Assembly: GCA_963696645.1 (NCBI GenBank)
Contig: CAVOKY010000011.1
Coordinates: 496,001-560,000 of the forward strand
Length of the DNA stretch: 64,000 nucleotides
Reading direction: 5' to 3'
DNA from: JAMXLO01 sp963696645
GTDB taxonomy: Bacteria; Pseudomonadota; Alphaproteobacteria; Acetobacterales; Acetobacteraceae
Position numbers and translations under genes: made by a program. This document shows positions 18,507 through 27,538 of this stretch, piece by piece. Position 1 is the stretch's first letter. The number at the start of each line of letters is the position of its first letter. The notes under the pieces are model-generated. The model searched no databases. It was not told the DNA's origin and saw only the letters and a program-made list of their open reading frames with translations.

Positions 18507-18737
18507 TCACGGCGTGAAGCGAAGCGTGCCACCGTCATCGCGAGAAGCGCAACGACGCGGCACCGCGCTGCCAACGCGCGTCGGCGGTTCGGTCATGGTG
18601 GGCAGGCCTGCCTTCCATATCTCGAAATACGCTTCGGCGCCATTGGGATGCCATTGGGATGCAGGATGATCGTCGCGTCCATGCCGAGTTGCGCCAGCGG
18701 CGCAAGCCTGGCCTGGTCGAATACGCCGGCGGCACGC
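18507..18737 (-). pseudogene. Remnant of a third two-lobed glycosyltransferase-like gene (C-terminal piece)
   Basis: On the minus strand one frame reads LAQLGMDATIILHPNG, and after a tandem repeat of the bases CATCCCAATGG the next frame reads HPNGAEAYFEIWKAGL, then TRVGSAVP, ending at a TGA at 18507. This matches the C-terminal region of the neighbouring genes (VYPNASEVYFEIWPQ and HPNGAEVYFDFWPS, then GVRVGGTVPA and GVRIGGSVPA). The end merges with a decayed REP-like sequence near 18535. It is the leftover of an extra family member after duplication. Confidence 0.6.
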
Positions 18738-18738
18738 A

Positions 18739-20412
18739 TCAGCGAGGCGCCAGCACCGACGCGAGGTGAAGGCTTCCCTTCAGCATCCCCATCAACGGTG
18801 TCTCGTTGAATTGGTTCACCACAATCGCCGGCACCGTGCCGCCCACACGCACGCCCAAACGTATGTCGATGGTAAGATTTTGCGGCCAGATCTCGAAGTA
18901 TACCTCCGACGCATTGGGATACACGATCACGGGGAAGCTGAAATCACCCTCCTGGCACAGCTTGTTGAACGCTCCCTGGATCACCTTATGGATGCGAAAC
19001 AGATCCTCGCGACCCACGAATTCGGCGAACAGCGCACGGTAGAATTCGCGCACGACGTCGATTTTCCCGCGCAGCAGGGTTGAGGACACAATCGGGCGTC
19101 GCCGCCAGTTATCGTCGACATCGGTGAACAGCTGCAGGCGATGGACATTATAGTCGGATTCGCCGATGGAAACCGGGCCTTCACTGAATACCGACAGGCC
19201 AACGGTCTTGCTCAGGAAAGGGTCGCGCAGGAAACCAGCGTGCAACGTATCGATCAGCAGCACCTGGTCGAGCTGCACCGATTGGTCCGCGGCCAACTCG
19301 TCCAGCACATGACTCAGATGGATATGGGCGACATTGTTGACGTCGATCTCCGCGGCAACGGGCGCGCTCGTATGGGCGACGGCGCCGTACCTCCGCAGCA
19401 ACACGAGATCGTTCGCGTCGAGTGCGCCAACGCAATGGATTCCGCCGGCAAAGCCAACGGCACGCAGGGTGGCGAGAAACGGCTCCAGCCAGTCCGCGTC
19501 ACGTTCGCGATGATAAAAGCAGACGACAGCATCGGTTGTGTCGGCCGTGTCGGGCTTCACCGGTAGCGGCGGGGCCGCAATGGCGCGACTTCGCACCATC
19601 GGATAGCGTGGTTCGACCTTGGCATCGAGTCGGAACTGTGGCGCCGCCTCCACGTACTGGCGCAGCTTTTCCTTGCGATCCCACTGATGAATGACCGGCA
19701 CCAACCGCCCATCGATCAGCACACCGCGCTGGTCAATGCTCATCGCCTCGTCCGGCATGTAATTCATGGTCGAGACGATGGTATCGCCCGCGTCGCAGAA
19801 CGCGTTTTGCATCGGCCGCATGCGGGTGACGTAGTTGTGGACGCCCTGGTCCATACCACCCAGAATCGGGATCGGCCGCCCCGCCATCTCGTGGATCATG
19901 GCGGTAAGATATTGCTGCATTCCGCGTGCCGTGCCGAAGGTGGTACCCGAGCAGGACACCATGCAGTGCCGCAGATTGTCGGCCATCGCCTCGCCATACG
20001 CCTGGATCAGCCAGCTCCGATTGACCGGACAGTCGCCAAGCGTGATGCGCTCCTGCGCGAATACCAGGTCGGCGGGCAACGGCCTCGCGAACGGATCGGC
20101 CTGGAACAGCACGTCGCGCAGATCGGAAATCATCACGTTGGCGTATTCACCGCCGTGGCGCCCCAGGTAGTCCAGGTAGCTGTAGTAGCGGCTGCCCTGG
20201 TAGTTCAACTGTGGCAATGCGAAGCGGCAGGCGCGCTCAACGATGACGCCGTGCGCCAGCAATGTCCGCACCGTGTCGGCGGGCACTTCATCCACGAAAA
20301 TACATAGGTCACCGTCGAACGTGGTACGGCGCAACGATGCGATAAACCGCTCCAGACCGCTGAAGGGCAGCCTCGACCAGACGCCCATTATCAGATTTTT
20401 CCGGCCGCTCAT
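18739..20412 (-). CDS. Two-lobed glycosyltransferase-like protein (copy A)
   Basis: Protein of 557 residues, start chosen at MSGRKNLIMGVWSR because it aligns with MNGAKHLIMGLWAR of copy B; the frame extends 13 codons further upstream. The protein is an internal duplication. The first half (about 5-255) carries NVMISDLRDVLFQADPF and GGMDQGVHNYV, resembling the Asp-rich and DQG motifs of nucleotide-sugar transferases. The second half (about 290-545) repeats the layout (LLIDTLHAGFLRDPF, HKVIQGAFNKL, YPNASEVYFEIW) but has lost the D-x-R-D and DQG residues. One active and one degenerate lobe is therefore inferred. No signal peptide or membrane segment was seen. Activity on a sugar is inference only. 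Confidence 0.6.
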   Translation of the reverse strand: MSGRKNLIMGVWSRLPFSGLERFIASLRRTTFDGDLCIFVDEVPADTVRTLLAHGVIVERACRFALPQLNYQGSRYYSYLDYLGRHGGEYANVMISDLRDVLFQADPFARPLPADLVFAQERITLGDCPVNRSWLIQAYGEAMADNLRHCMVSCSGTTFGTARGMQQYLTAMIHEMAGRPIPILGGMDQGVHNYVTRMRPMQNAFCDAGDTIVSTMNYMPDEAMSIDQRGVLIDGRLVPVIHQWDRKEKLRQYVEAAPQFRLDAKVEPRYPMVRSRAIAAPPLPVKPDTADTTDAVVCFYHRERDADWLEPFLATLRAVGFAGGIHCVGALDANDLVLLRRYGAVAHTSAPVAAEIDVNNVAHIHLSHVLDELAADQSVQLDQVLLIDTLHAGFLRDPFLSKTVGLSVFSEGPVSIGESDYNVHRLQLFTDVDDNWRRRPIVSSTLLRGKIDVVREFYRALFAEFVGREDLFRIHKVIQGAFNKLCQEGDFSFPVIVYPNASEVYFEIWPQNLTIDIRLGVRVGGTVPAIVVNQFNETPLMGMLKGSLHLASVLAPR

Positions 20413-20456
20413 GGCATCAGCACAGCCGTCGACTGGCGTGGCCATCGGCAACGGAT

Positions 20457-21918
20457 CTATCGGCCGGTACTGAATGGCACAGCAAGGCCAAGATTTTCCC
20501 CGACGACGATCGGCACAAAACGATTGTCGCAGAACACCAGGTCGATACCGAGAGCCAGCTCACGCCCGGCCGGACGTGCAGCGTCGTACAGCAATTCGCA
20601 ATCTACCCCACAGCACAGACAATTCCAGGCCGCATAGCAGCCCTCCCGGTTCAGTGCGAGCTGCACATCCGCGCGCGGCAGCCACACCGGCGTCTCGCGA
20701 GCCACGCCATCAATCGTCACACGTACCGATTTGATGTCAGCGTTGGCGAGGCACCAACCATCCAGCTTGACCCGCAAGCCAGCGGGCGTGGCTTCCGCAA
20801 GCAGCGACAACACCCAGCGCAGCGGCATGCCGCCGCCAGTGACGTCCGCCTCGCTGCAGCGCCGCGGAGTGGGCGGTTCGATGCGCGGAACAGGTGCCAC
20901 GCTGTGCGGCCAAGCGGGTTTGGTCAGCCAGAACAGGTAACCTGGCGACATGTCCCGGGCATTCAGCAGTGGCAGGTAGCGGTTGGCATAGATCGGCCAG
21001 AGTCGCATGATCTGCCCGGCGAGTGGTTCGCCGACCCGCAGCCTGGCCAGCAGCGCGCCGCTGCTGAAAAGTCCATCCGGATCGGGACTAGAGGGCAGAG
21101 CCTCGGCGGTGGTGAAGCCAGCCTGAAGCGCCATGGCCTCGAACACTTCGCCGTTGAACATGTGCTTATCCTCGCACTCGGCCAGGGCCGCGACGTCGTC
21201 CTGCAACACAGTACGCTTGCGAGCCTCGGCAACCCAGTTATGCAACACCTGCCGGTCATCGGAGAATGTCGGGTCGCGCGCCAGCAAGAATGCCAGGATA
21301 TCGGCAAATGCCATGGCCAGGACCCGCCCGAAGCGATAGCTCGGCTCAATGAACCAAGCCAGGCCACCGGGCCTGAGGATGCGCCAGACATCGGCAAGGA
21401 ATGCGCCGACATCGGTAATGTGATGCACGACAGATCCACCGACACAACTGTCGAACACCGCATCGCGAAAGCACGGTTCATTCGCGCTGTAGGTCGCAAA
21501 GCACACCGGAGGTGCGGCCGCATCACGCAACCGATCGAAATTGGCACGGCAAAGCCGGAGCATATCCGTCGACACATCTGTCAGCACGGCGTCCACAGCG
21601 TCGCGATGTCGGAGGATCGAACGGGACAGGGCGCCCGTTCCGCAACCGATCTCCACCACCGAGCCAAGTGATGCCGGCCAGCGGTGCGCTGCAACTTGTT
21701 TGTACGATTGATACGCCGCCTCCGAACTGGCGTCCTGCACCGTGTTGATGACGTCGTAGGTATCGGCATCAAGCTGCGTGGCGAAACGGCCGCCCACGAA
21801 ATCCAAAATGCCATCGGCGGTGGCAAACGACCGGTCACAGTCCACGCAGGCGCCAAATTCGGCGGCCAATGGACCGCGGCAGACCGGACACTGGAACTTG
21901 CTCAGTACCGGTGACCAT
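20457..21918 (-). CDS. Zinc-ribbon class I SAM methyltransferase with C-terminal extension
   Basis: About 486 residues. The SAM-binding motif I is SVVEIGCGTGALSRSILRH, followed by VLTDVSTDMLRL, the HHITDVGAFL region and RILRPGGLAWFIEPSYRFGR. The N-terminus shows a CPVC...CVDC zinc ribbon. To include it with an ATG at 21918 (MVTGTEQ then FQCPVCRGPL) one extra base near 21897 must be removed; without that, translation could start only at a TTG at 21869. The last 130 residues (GLRVKLDGWCLANADIKSVR onward) form a separate, probably beta-rich domain of unknown role. It lies between copies B and A in the same direction, 45 bases before copy A, suggesting one operon that modifies a glycan or sugar product. 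Confidence 0.7.
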
Positions 21919-21927
21919 CGGCCGAAC

Positions 21928-23580
21928 TCAGACTTCCGATAGGCTGAGGTCGATCCTCAGCTTGATCATCAGCGGCGTCTCCGGATTGCCGCCCAGAACC
22001 ACGGCCGGCACGCTGCCACCGATGCGCACACCATGCCGCGTATCGATCGCAAGACCGGACGGCCAGAAGTCGAAATACACCTCGGCGCCATTCGGATGCA
22101 TGGTGACCGGAAACCCGAGGTCGCCGACATGGCACAGCTTGTTGACCGCACCCTGGACGACCTTGTGCATGCTGAGCAGGTCCGGCCGCCCGATCAGTTC
22201 GGCAAACAGCCGGCGGTAGAATTCGCGCACCGTCGGCATGGTCCCCCGAAACACCGATGAAGACACAACGGGAACCTGCAACGAGCTTTGTTCCGGTGGC
22301 ACGAAGAGTGCCAACCGGTGCCGATTGTAGTCCGAATCGGCGATACGTGTCGGGCCTTCCCAGAACACCGACAGGCCAGGTGTGGTGCTCAGGAACGGAT
22401 CGCGCGGAAACACGGCGCTCATGCTGTCAAGCACCAGCACACGGTCCGGCATCGCCGCCTGGTCGGCTGCCAGCTTGTCGAGCACCTGGCTCAGATAGAA
22501 GTGCGCAATATTTTCCGCAATTCCGGGTTCGCTGGCGGGAACCTGATAGACGACGCAATCATGGCGCGCCAGAACGTCCAGTTCGTGCGGTTCGAAATTG
22601 CCGACGCAATGCATGGTGACCGCGCCGGTAACGCAACGCAGACTGCCCAGAAACAGCTTCAGCCAGGCCGCGTCGCGATCGCGTTGGTAGAACGCGACGA
22701 CCGCGTCGCCGGCAGCGGTCGCTGCTCGTGCGTCGGACGGCGCGGGTTCGCCAGCGGGTTCTGCTGCCGGCCATGCGCCGCGCATGGAGTCATCCGCCTG
22801 AAATCGTGGCGTCGCATGGACAAACGCGCGCGTCTTCGCATTGTCGTCCCAATGGCACAGCACCGGCACCGGTCTGCCGTCGATCAGAACCTGCTGATCC
22901 GCGACCTGCACCAACTCATTCGGCAGCGCGCGCACCGCGGCGGCGACCAGGCCGGCCGGATCGAGCCAGGCGTCGGCGAGCGGACGCATGTGGACGACGT
23001 AATTGTGCACGCCCTGATCGATCGCGCCGGTGATCGGTGTCGTCCGGCCGCTCAGTTCCTGCGTCATCGCCACGAGATAGCGCAGCATGCCGTCACGCGT
23101 GCCGATGGTGCTACTGGCACTCACGCACAGGCAGTCGCGGACGTTGTGCGCCACCGCCTCGCCGTAGGCCTGTACCACCGCATCATGATCCGCCACTGAC
23201 TCGCCAAGCCTGCGGCGCGTCGATGTGTAGACGATGGCGGCGGGCAGCGGCGCGGCAAACGGATCGGCCTGAAAGACCACGGCGGCCGGATCGGCCAGCA
23301 TCACCTTGGCGTAGTCGTCGGCGTGCCGTGTCAGAAAGTCCAGATAACTGAAGTAGCGGCTCGCCAGCGCTGTCATGCGCGGCTGGGCCGACGGCCCGGT
23401 GCGCACGACGATGATGCCGTGGTCCCGAAGCTGGGCGATGGTATCGGCGGAGATATCCTCGACGCAGAGGCAGACGTCACCGGCGAATGTGGTGCGGCGC
23501 AGGGACGCGATGAACTTCTCCAGATGCCGGAACGGCTGCCGGGCCCACAGTCCCATGATCAGGTGCTTGGCGCCGTTCAC
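21928..23580 (-). CDS. Two-lobed glycosyltransferase-like protein (copy B)
   Basis: Protein of 550 residues from a GTG at 23580 (MNGAKHLIMGLWARQPFRHL). It is a full-length paralogue of copy A with the same duplicated halves. In the first lobe IDQGVHNYVVHM is kept, but the aspartate/arginine pair is replaced (MLADPAAVVFQADPF instead of DLRDVLFQ). The second lobe has VLVLDSMSAVFPRDPF and HKVVQGAVNKL, again without DQG. Copy B may thus be catalytically impaired or have another specificity. It is the first gene of the B, methyltransferase, A series and starts 70 bases beyond the end of the cca gene. Confidence 0.6.
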   Translation of the reverse strand: MNGAKHLIMGLWARQPFRHLEKFIASLRRTTFAGDVCLCVEDISADTIAQLRDHGIIVVRTGPSAQPRMTALASRYFSYLDFLTRHADDYAKVMLADPAAVVFQADPFAAPLPAAIVYTSTRRRLGESVADHDAVVQAYGEAVAHNVRDCLCVSASSTIGTRDGMLRYLVAMTQELSGRTTPITGAIDQGVHNYVVHMRPLADAWLDPAGLVAAAVRALPNELVQVADQQVLIDGRPVPVLCHWDDNAKTRAFVHATPRFQADDSMRGAWPAAEPAGEPAPSDARAATAAGDAVVAFYQRDRDAAWLKLFLGSLRCVTGAVTMHCVGNFEPHELDVLARHDCVVYQVPASEPGIAENIAHFYLSQVLDKLAADQAAMPDRVLVLDSMSAVFPRDPFLSTTPGLSVFWEGPTRIADSDYNRHRLALFVPPEQSSLQVPVVSSSVFRGTMPTVREFYRRLFAELIGRPDLLSMHKVVQGAVNKLCHVGDLGFPVTMHPNGAEVYFDFWPSGLAIDTRHGVRIGGSVPAVVLGGNPETPLMIKLRIDLSLSEV

Positions 23581-23649
23581 GCAGTTGCCTCGGGCGGAAA
23601 TGGATCGGACGAGGAAGTTAGAGCAGTTTCAGCACTGCCGCGAATGCCG

Positions 23650-24867
23650 TCAGGACCGTCGGGCATCATGCGCGTTGGCATCCGCCAGGCGCCGTACCAA
23701 TTCGCCGCGGCACGCCGCCTCGCCGGCAACGCAGCCGCCATCCAGCCACCAGCGTCGCACATCGCGCAGCAGGGCGCCGATGCGCGGGCCCTCGGGCTCG
23801 CCCAGCGCCAGCACATCACGCCCCTCCAGCGGGAAAACCGGACGCGGCAGCGCGGACAGGCGGGCTCGCAACGCCGCCCATTCCGGCGCGGCGCCGCCGG
23901 CCAGCCAGCTCCGGTCAAGCAGGACCGCCGCCGCTTCGTCCGCCAGCAGACGCCGCAACACATCGTCATCCATGTCGGGCCGCGGCACCGAGCCGCCGCG
24001 CAAGCCTACCAGCCGGTCCCGCTCCGCCACCGACAGCCGCAGTCGTGCAGCCAACGCCAGCGGATCGCCGGTCAGCAGCGCTGCAAGCCGCAGCAGCGCA
24101 TCGGGTGGCGCACCCGCCTCGACCAGCCGCTCGAGGCGTGCCGGGTCGGCACCTTCCGGCAGCACTGCGTCCAGCACGCCGAGGTCCGCCATCTGGCCAA
24201 TCGCGGCTCGCGGATCGGGCGCGGATAAAATTCGACCAAACTCGCTCCACACGCGCTCCGCCGACAATCCCGCCAGTCCCGGCACGCCTGCGCGGATCGC
24301 CGCCAGCGCTGTCGGCTCCGCCGGTCCCGCGCCATAGCGGGAAAAGAACCGGAAGAAGCGCAGGATGCGCAGATAATCCTCGGCGATGCGCGTCGCGGGA
24401 TCGCCGACGAAGCGCACACGCCCGGAGCGCAGGTCGGCCACGCCGTCGAAGTAGTCGAACACTGCGCCGTCGCGTGTCATCGACAGCGCGTTGATGGTGA
24501 AGTCCCGGCGCGCCGCGTCTGCCCGCCAATTGTCGGTGAATGCCACAACGGCGTGGCGCCCGTCGGTCTCGACGTCGCGCCGCAACGTGGTGATCTCGAA
24601 GCCATGTCCGTCCACGACCGCGGTCACCGTGCCATGGTCCAGCCCGGTCGGCACGGCACGTATCCCGGCAGCTTGCAGCGCCTGAACCACCTGCGCAGGC
24701 TCGCGCGGGGTCGCCAGATCGACCTCGGTGACCGGTCGCCCCGCAAGCGTGTCGCGCACCGCGCCACCGACCACCCGCGCCTCGGGGAGCACCGCCATCA
24801 CCGATGTCAGCGCGGGCTCAGCCAGGAAGGCGGGAGGCGGGATCAACAGGGCGGGCGCCTCAGTCAT
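23650..24867 (-). CDS. cca: CCA tRNA nucleotidyltransferase
   Basis: Protein of 405 residues adding or repairing the 3' CCA end of tRNAs. Class II nucleotidyltransferase marks are RVVGGAVRDTLAGRPVTEVD with DLAT, the RRDF motif in AARRDFTINALSM, FDYFDGVADLRSGRVRFVGD, and RIAEDYLRILRFFRFFSRYG. Start ATG at 24867 overlaps the stop of the DUF6111 gene (ATGA). The C-terminal helical part is Ala/Arg-rich as usual for alphaproteobacteria. It is the last gene of a four-gene unit with DUF6111, NUDIX and DUF1285. Confidence 0.92.
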   Translation of the reverse strand: MTEAPALLIPPPAFLAEPALTSVMAVLPEARVVGGAVRDTLAGRPVTEVDLATPREPAQVVQALQAAGIRAVPTGLDHGTVTAVVDGHGFEITTLRRDVETDGRHAVVAFTDNWRADAARRDFTINALSMTRDGAVFDYFDGVADLRSGRVRFVGDPATRIAEDYLRILRFFRFFSRYGAGPAEPTALAAIRAGVPGLAGLSAERVWSEFGRILSAPDPRAAIGQMADLGVLDAVLPEGADPARLERLVEAGAPPDALLRLAALLTGDPLALAARLRLSVAERDRLVGLRGGSVPRPDMDDDVLRRLLADEAAAVLLDRSWLAGGAAPEWAALRARLSALPRPVFPLEGRDVLALGEPEGPRIGALLRDVRRWWLDGGCVAGEAACRGELVRRLADANAHDARRS

Positions 24868-25109
24868 TGCGGCGCCGCGTGGCCCGGAATCACCCGGCCA
24901 TTCTGCAGTTGCGCGGGTGCGTAGACGGTACCCGGCGGCAGTGCCGCCTCCTGGCTGAGCCAGATCATGGTGCCGATCAGCAGGATCACCACACCGGCGG
25001 TGGCGATGACCAGTCGAATGGACGGGCCGCGTTCCAGCGCGAACACGCGCCAAACACCAAATGCCGCGAATGGGGCGAGGAACAGCGCCAGTTCAACCAG
25101 TCGAAGCAT
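24864..25109 (-). CDS. DUF6111-like small membrane protein
   Basis: Protein of 81 residues, MLRLVELALFLAPFAAFGVW, with two hydrophobic segments (about 4-22 and 34-51, LVIATAGVVILLIGTMIWLS) and a short polar C-terminal tail ending IPGHAAPQ. Size, topology and position between a NUDIX hydrolase and cca match the DUF6111 family of alphaproteobacteria, whose function is unknown. It overlaps the NUDIX gene by 17 bases and the cca gene by 4, so translation of the three is probably coupled. Confidence 0.8.
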   Translation of the reverse strand: MLRLVELALFLAPFAAFGVWRVFALERGPSIRLVIATAGVVILLIGTMIWLSQEAALPPGTVYAPAQLQNGRVIPGHAAPQ

Positions 25110-25710
25110 GCGGCCCCACAGCCCGCAGCTTCTGCGCCAGATGCACGAGAATCGCCGCTGTCGCACCCCAGATGTAGTGATCAGGGTGCGGCCACACCCA
25201 GTATTCCCGCCAGATGCCCTGCACATGATGGCGCTGCCGCTTCGGCGCGTCCGGATCGAGCAGTACGTCGATCGGCAGTTCGAACACCGAATCCACTTCA
25301 TGCGGCGATGGCCGTAGCGCCAGGCCAGGCGGCAGCAATCCCACGACCGGGGTAATCCGATAGCCCGTGCCGGTGATGTAATCCGCCATCCTGCCCAGCA
25401 CCTCGACCCGCGTCGGATCCAGCGCGATCTCCTCGTGGGCCTCGCGCAACGCGGCCGCTTCGGCATTGGCGTCGGTGGTGTCGATCCGGCCGCCGGGAAA
25501 GCTGACCTGGCCGCCATGCTTGTTCAGATGCGCGTTCCGCTTGGTGAGCAGCACGCCAGGGTAGGCTCCCAGGATGATCGGCACCAGCACCGCCGCCGGC
25601 ACAGGCGCAGTGTTCAGCAAGGCCAGCACGTCATCGCCGTGCGCGACCTCGCCCGCGACCGGTTCGGCAACAATCCCCACGAGCCGGGCCCGCAGTTCTG
25701 CCGCCGTCAT
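25093..25710 (-). CDS. NUDIX hydrolase, probable CoA pyrophosphatase
   Basis: Protein of 205 residues (MTAAELRARLVGIVAEPVAG). The Nudix box is FPGGRIDTTDANAEAAALRE followed by AHEEIAL, and the preceding LTKRNAHLNKHGGQVSFPGG is the LLTxRxxxLxxHxGQVSFPG signature of CoA/acyl-CoA pyrophosphatases. It probably hydrolyses CoA to 3',5'-ADP and phosphopantetheine. It overlaps the DUF6111 gene and starts 25 bases after the DUF1285 stop, in a widely kept order. Confidence 0.9.
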   Translation of the reverse strand: MTAAELRARLVGIVAEPVAGEVAHGDDVLALLNTAPVPAAVLVPIILGAYPGVLLTKRNAHLNKHGGQVSFPGGRIDTTDANAEAAALREAHEEIALDPTRVEVLGRMADYITGTGYRITPVVGLLPPGLALRPSPHEVDSVFELPIDVLLDPDAPKRQRHHVQGIWREYWVWPHPDHYIWGATAAILVHLAQKLRAVGPHASTG

Positions 25711-25735
25711 CGCCGGATCACCAGTTCAGCCGGGA

Positions 25736-26389
25736 TCACTCGCAGCCGGGAGGCAGTTCGCCAAGCGGGAAGAATTTGCCGTTGCTCCATACCCCGAGCA
25801 TACGCCGGCAACCGACCCATTCCGGCACGGCGAGAGCGACCAGTTCGTAATAGACCGCCCGGTTGATGCGCGCCTCGACTGCATAGTCGCCAGCGCCATC
25901 GCGCACCCGCAGGTATGGTGTCGGCTCGCAGGTCAGCACGCCGTGCGCCACGCGGATCGGATGCTTGGGGCCGGCGGTCACCACCTGATCGACATTGGTG
26001 CGGAACGACAGCATCTGCTGGCGTCCGTCGCCGGACCAGTCGAGTTCGACCGCGACAAACGGCGCATCCTCGACGTCGATGCGGCCACGTTCGGCGGGCG
26101 TCTCCAGCCAGAATGAGCCGTCCGCCTCGCGCTTCAACACGCTGGCGAACAGACACACCAGTTCCTTGCGGCCGATCGGGCTGCCGCGGTACAGCCAGCT
26201 ACCGTCGCGTCGGATCAGAAAAGGCAGGTCGCCGCATTCCACCGGCGGCCGTCGCACGCGGGCACGCGCCTGCTTGCACGGTGCCGGGATGGGCGTGATC
26301 GCCTCGCCAAATCCCGCGGTCCTTGCGCGCGCAGTCGAACTGCTGCCGAAGGCTCCGGCGAGCGGCGCGGAAGAACTGGCCTCGTTCAC
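25736..26389 (-). CDS. DUF1285 domain-containing protein
   Basis: Protein of 217 residues. The DUF1285 core starts near residue 52 (CGDLPFLIRRDGSWLYRGSP, IGRKELVCLFASVLKREADG) and continues through DAPFVAVELDW and HPIRVAHGVLTCEPTPYLRV. The first 45 residues are low-complexity and the true start may lie further inside. DUF1285 proteins are small beta-rich proteins of unknown function, commonly encoded before the NUDIX and cca genes, as here. Confidence 0.85.
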   Translation of the reverse strand: MNEASSSAPLAGAFGSSSTARARTAGFGEAITPIPAPCKQARARVRRPPVECGDLPFLIRRDGSWLYRGSPIGRKELVCLFASVLKREADGSFWLETPAERGRIDVEDAPFVAVELDWSGDGRQQMLSFRTNVDQVVTAGPKHPIRVAHGVLTCEPTPYLRVRDGAGDYAVEARINRAVYYELVALAVPEWVGCRRMLGVWSNGKFFPLGELPPGCE

Positions 26390-26506
26390 GTCTCCGTCTC
26401 CATACTTGGCGATCTTCCTTCCCGGTTTGCGATATAGGGAGCATCCCCCCGGCGGCGAAAGTGCCTATATGACGGCTTGGTTAGAATTGTCGGAGATGGA
26501 GCCCGT

Positions 26507-27538
26507 ATGTCGATCAGTATGGCTGCCGCGCAACTAGCAGCGGGTAATGCGGGCTCGGTTGATGCCGGCACGATCCTCGCCGAGGTCGAGGCGTTGGGCG
26601 CGCGCATCGGTCGAGTGCGATCGGCGATCGGGCGCGTCATTTTCGGCCAGGATGAGGTGGTGGATCAGAGCCTGATCACGCTGCTATCGGGGGGCCACGT
26701 GCTGCTGGTCGGCGTCCCCGGCCTGGGCAAAAGCCGCCTGGTGGAGACGCTGGGCGTCGTACTGGGCCTGGCCACCAAGCGGGTGCAGTTCACCCCCGAC
26801 CTGATGCCGGCCGATATCATCGGCAGCGAGGTGCTGGACGAAGCGGAGGGCAGACGCAGTTTCCGTTTCGTGCCAGGGCCGGTGTTCTGCCAGTTGCTGA
26901 TGGCCGACGAGATCAACCGTGCCAGTCCGCGCACCCAGTCGGCGCTGTTGCAGGCCATGCAGGAGCAGCGCGTGGCCGTGGCGGGCGCGGAACATAGATT
27001 GCCGCTGCCGTTCCATGTGCTGGCGACGCAGAATCCCATCGAGCAGGAGGGCACCTATCCGCTGCCTGAAGCGCAGCTCGATCGCTTCCTGCTGCAGATC
27101 GACGTCGGCTATCCGGAACTGGCCGCCGAGAGGACCATGCTGCTTGCCACCACCGGGGCCGCCGAGCTGCCGCCGGAACAGGCGATGACTGCCGACGAAC
27201 TGCGTGCGGCGCAGGCGCTGATCCGCCGCGTGCCGGTCGGTGAGAAGGTGGTGGACGCGATCCTGTCGCTGGTGCGCGGCGGGCGGCCGGAAGCATCCGA
27301 CGATGCGACGGTGCGCCGTCACGTTGCATGGGGGCCCGGCCCGCGCGCCGCCCAGGCGCTGATGTTGGCATCGCGCGCACGCGCACTGCTGGGTGGCCGG
27401 TTGGCCCCGAGCGTGGATGATGTGGTGGCGCTGGCCCGTCCGGTGCTACGTCATCGCATGGCGCTGAACTTCGCTGCCCGTGCCGATGGCGTTGTGCTGT
27501 CCGATGTGATCGATCGCCTGGTGGAGCGCCTTGCCTAG
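26507..27538 (+). CDS. MoxR-family AAA+ ATPase
   Basis: Protein of 343 residues from the ATG at 26507 (MSISMAAAQLAAGNAG). It has Walker A GVPGLGKS in VLLVGVPGLGKSRLVETLG, Walker B LLMADEINRASPRTQSALLQ, sensor region VLATQNPIEQEGTYPLPEAQ, and the C-terminal lid with RHVAWGPGPRAAQALMLASR. MoxR ATPases act as chaperones for VWA-domain partners. The gene leads a four-gene run with DUF58, DUF4159 and a large membrane protein. A 7-base inverted pair, ATATAGG at 26432 and CCTATAT at 26464, lies upstream and may be regulatory. Confidence 0.92.
   Translation: MSISMAAAQLAAGNAGSVDAGTILAEVEALGARIGRVRSAIGRVIFGQDEVVDQSLITLLSGGHVLLVGVPGLGKSRLVETLGVVLGLATKRVQFTPDLMPADIIGSEVLDEAEGRRSFRFVPGPVFCQLLMADEINRASPRTQSALLQAMQEQRVAVAGAEHRLPLPFHVLATQNPIEQEGTYPLPEAQLDRFLLQIDVGYPELAAERTMLLATTGAAELPPEQAMTADELRAAQALIRRVPVGEKVVDAILSLVRGGRPEASDDATVRRHVAWGPGPRAAQALMLASRARALLGGRLAPSVDDVVALARPVLRHRMALNFAARADGVVLSDVIDRLVERLA

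Noticed and set aside
15035..18517. Plus-strand open frame of over 1100 codons
   Set aside because: It runs antisense through the EmrA-like and ABC exporter genes, has Arg/Gln/His-rich low-information sequence and no family features; it results from GC-rich codon bias.
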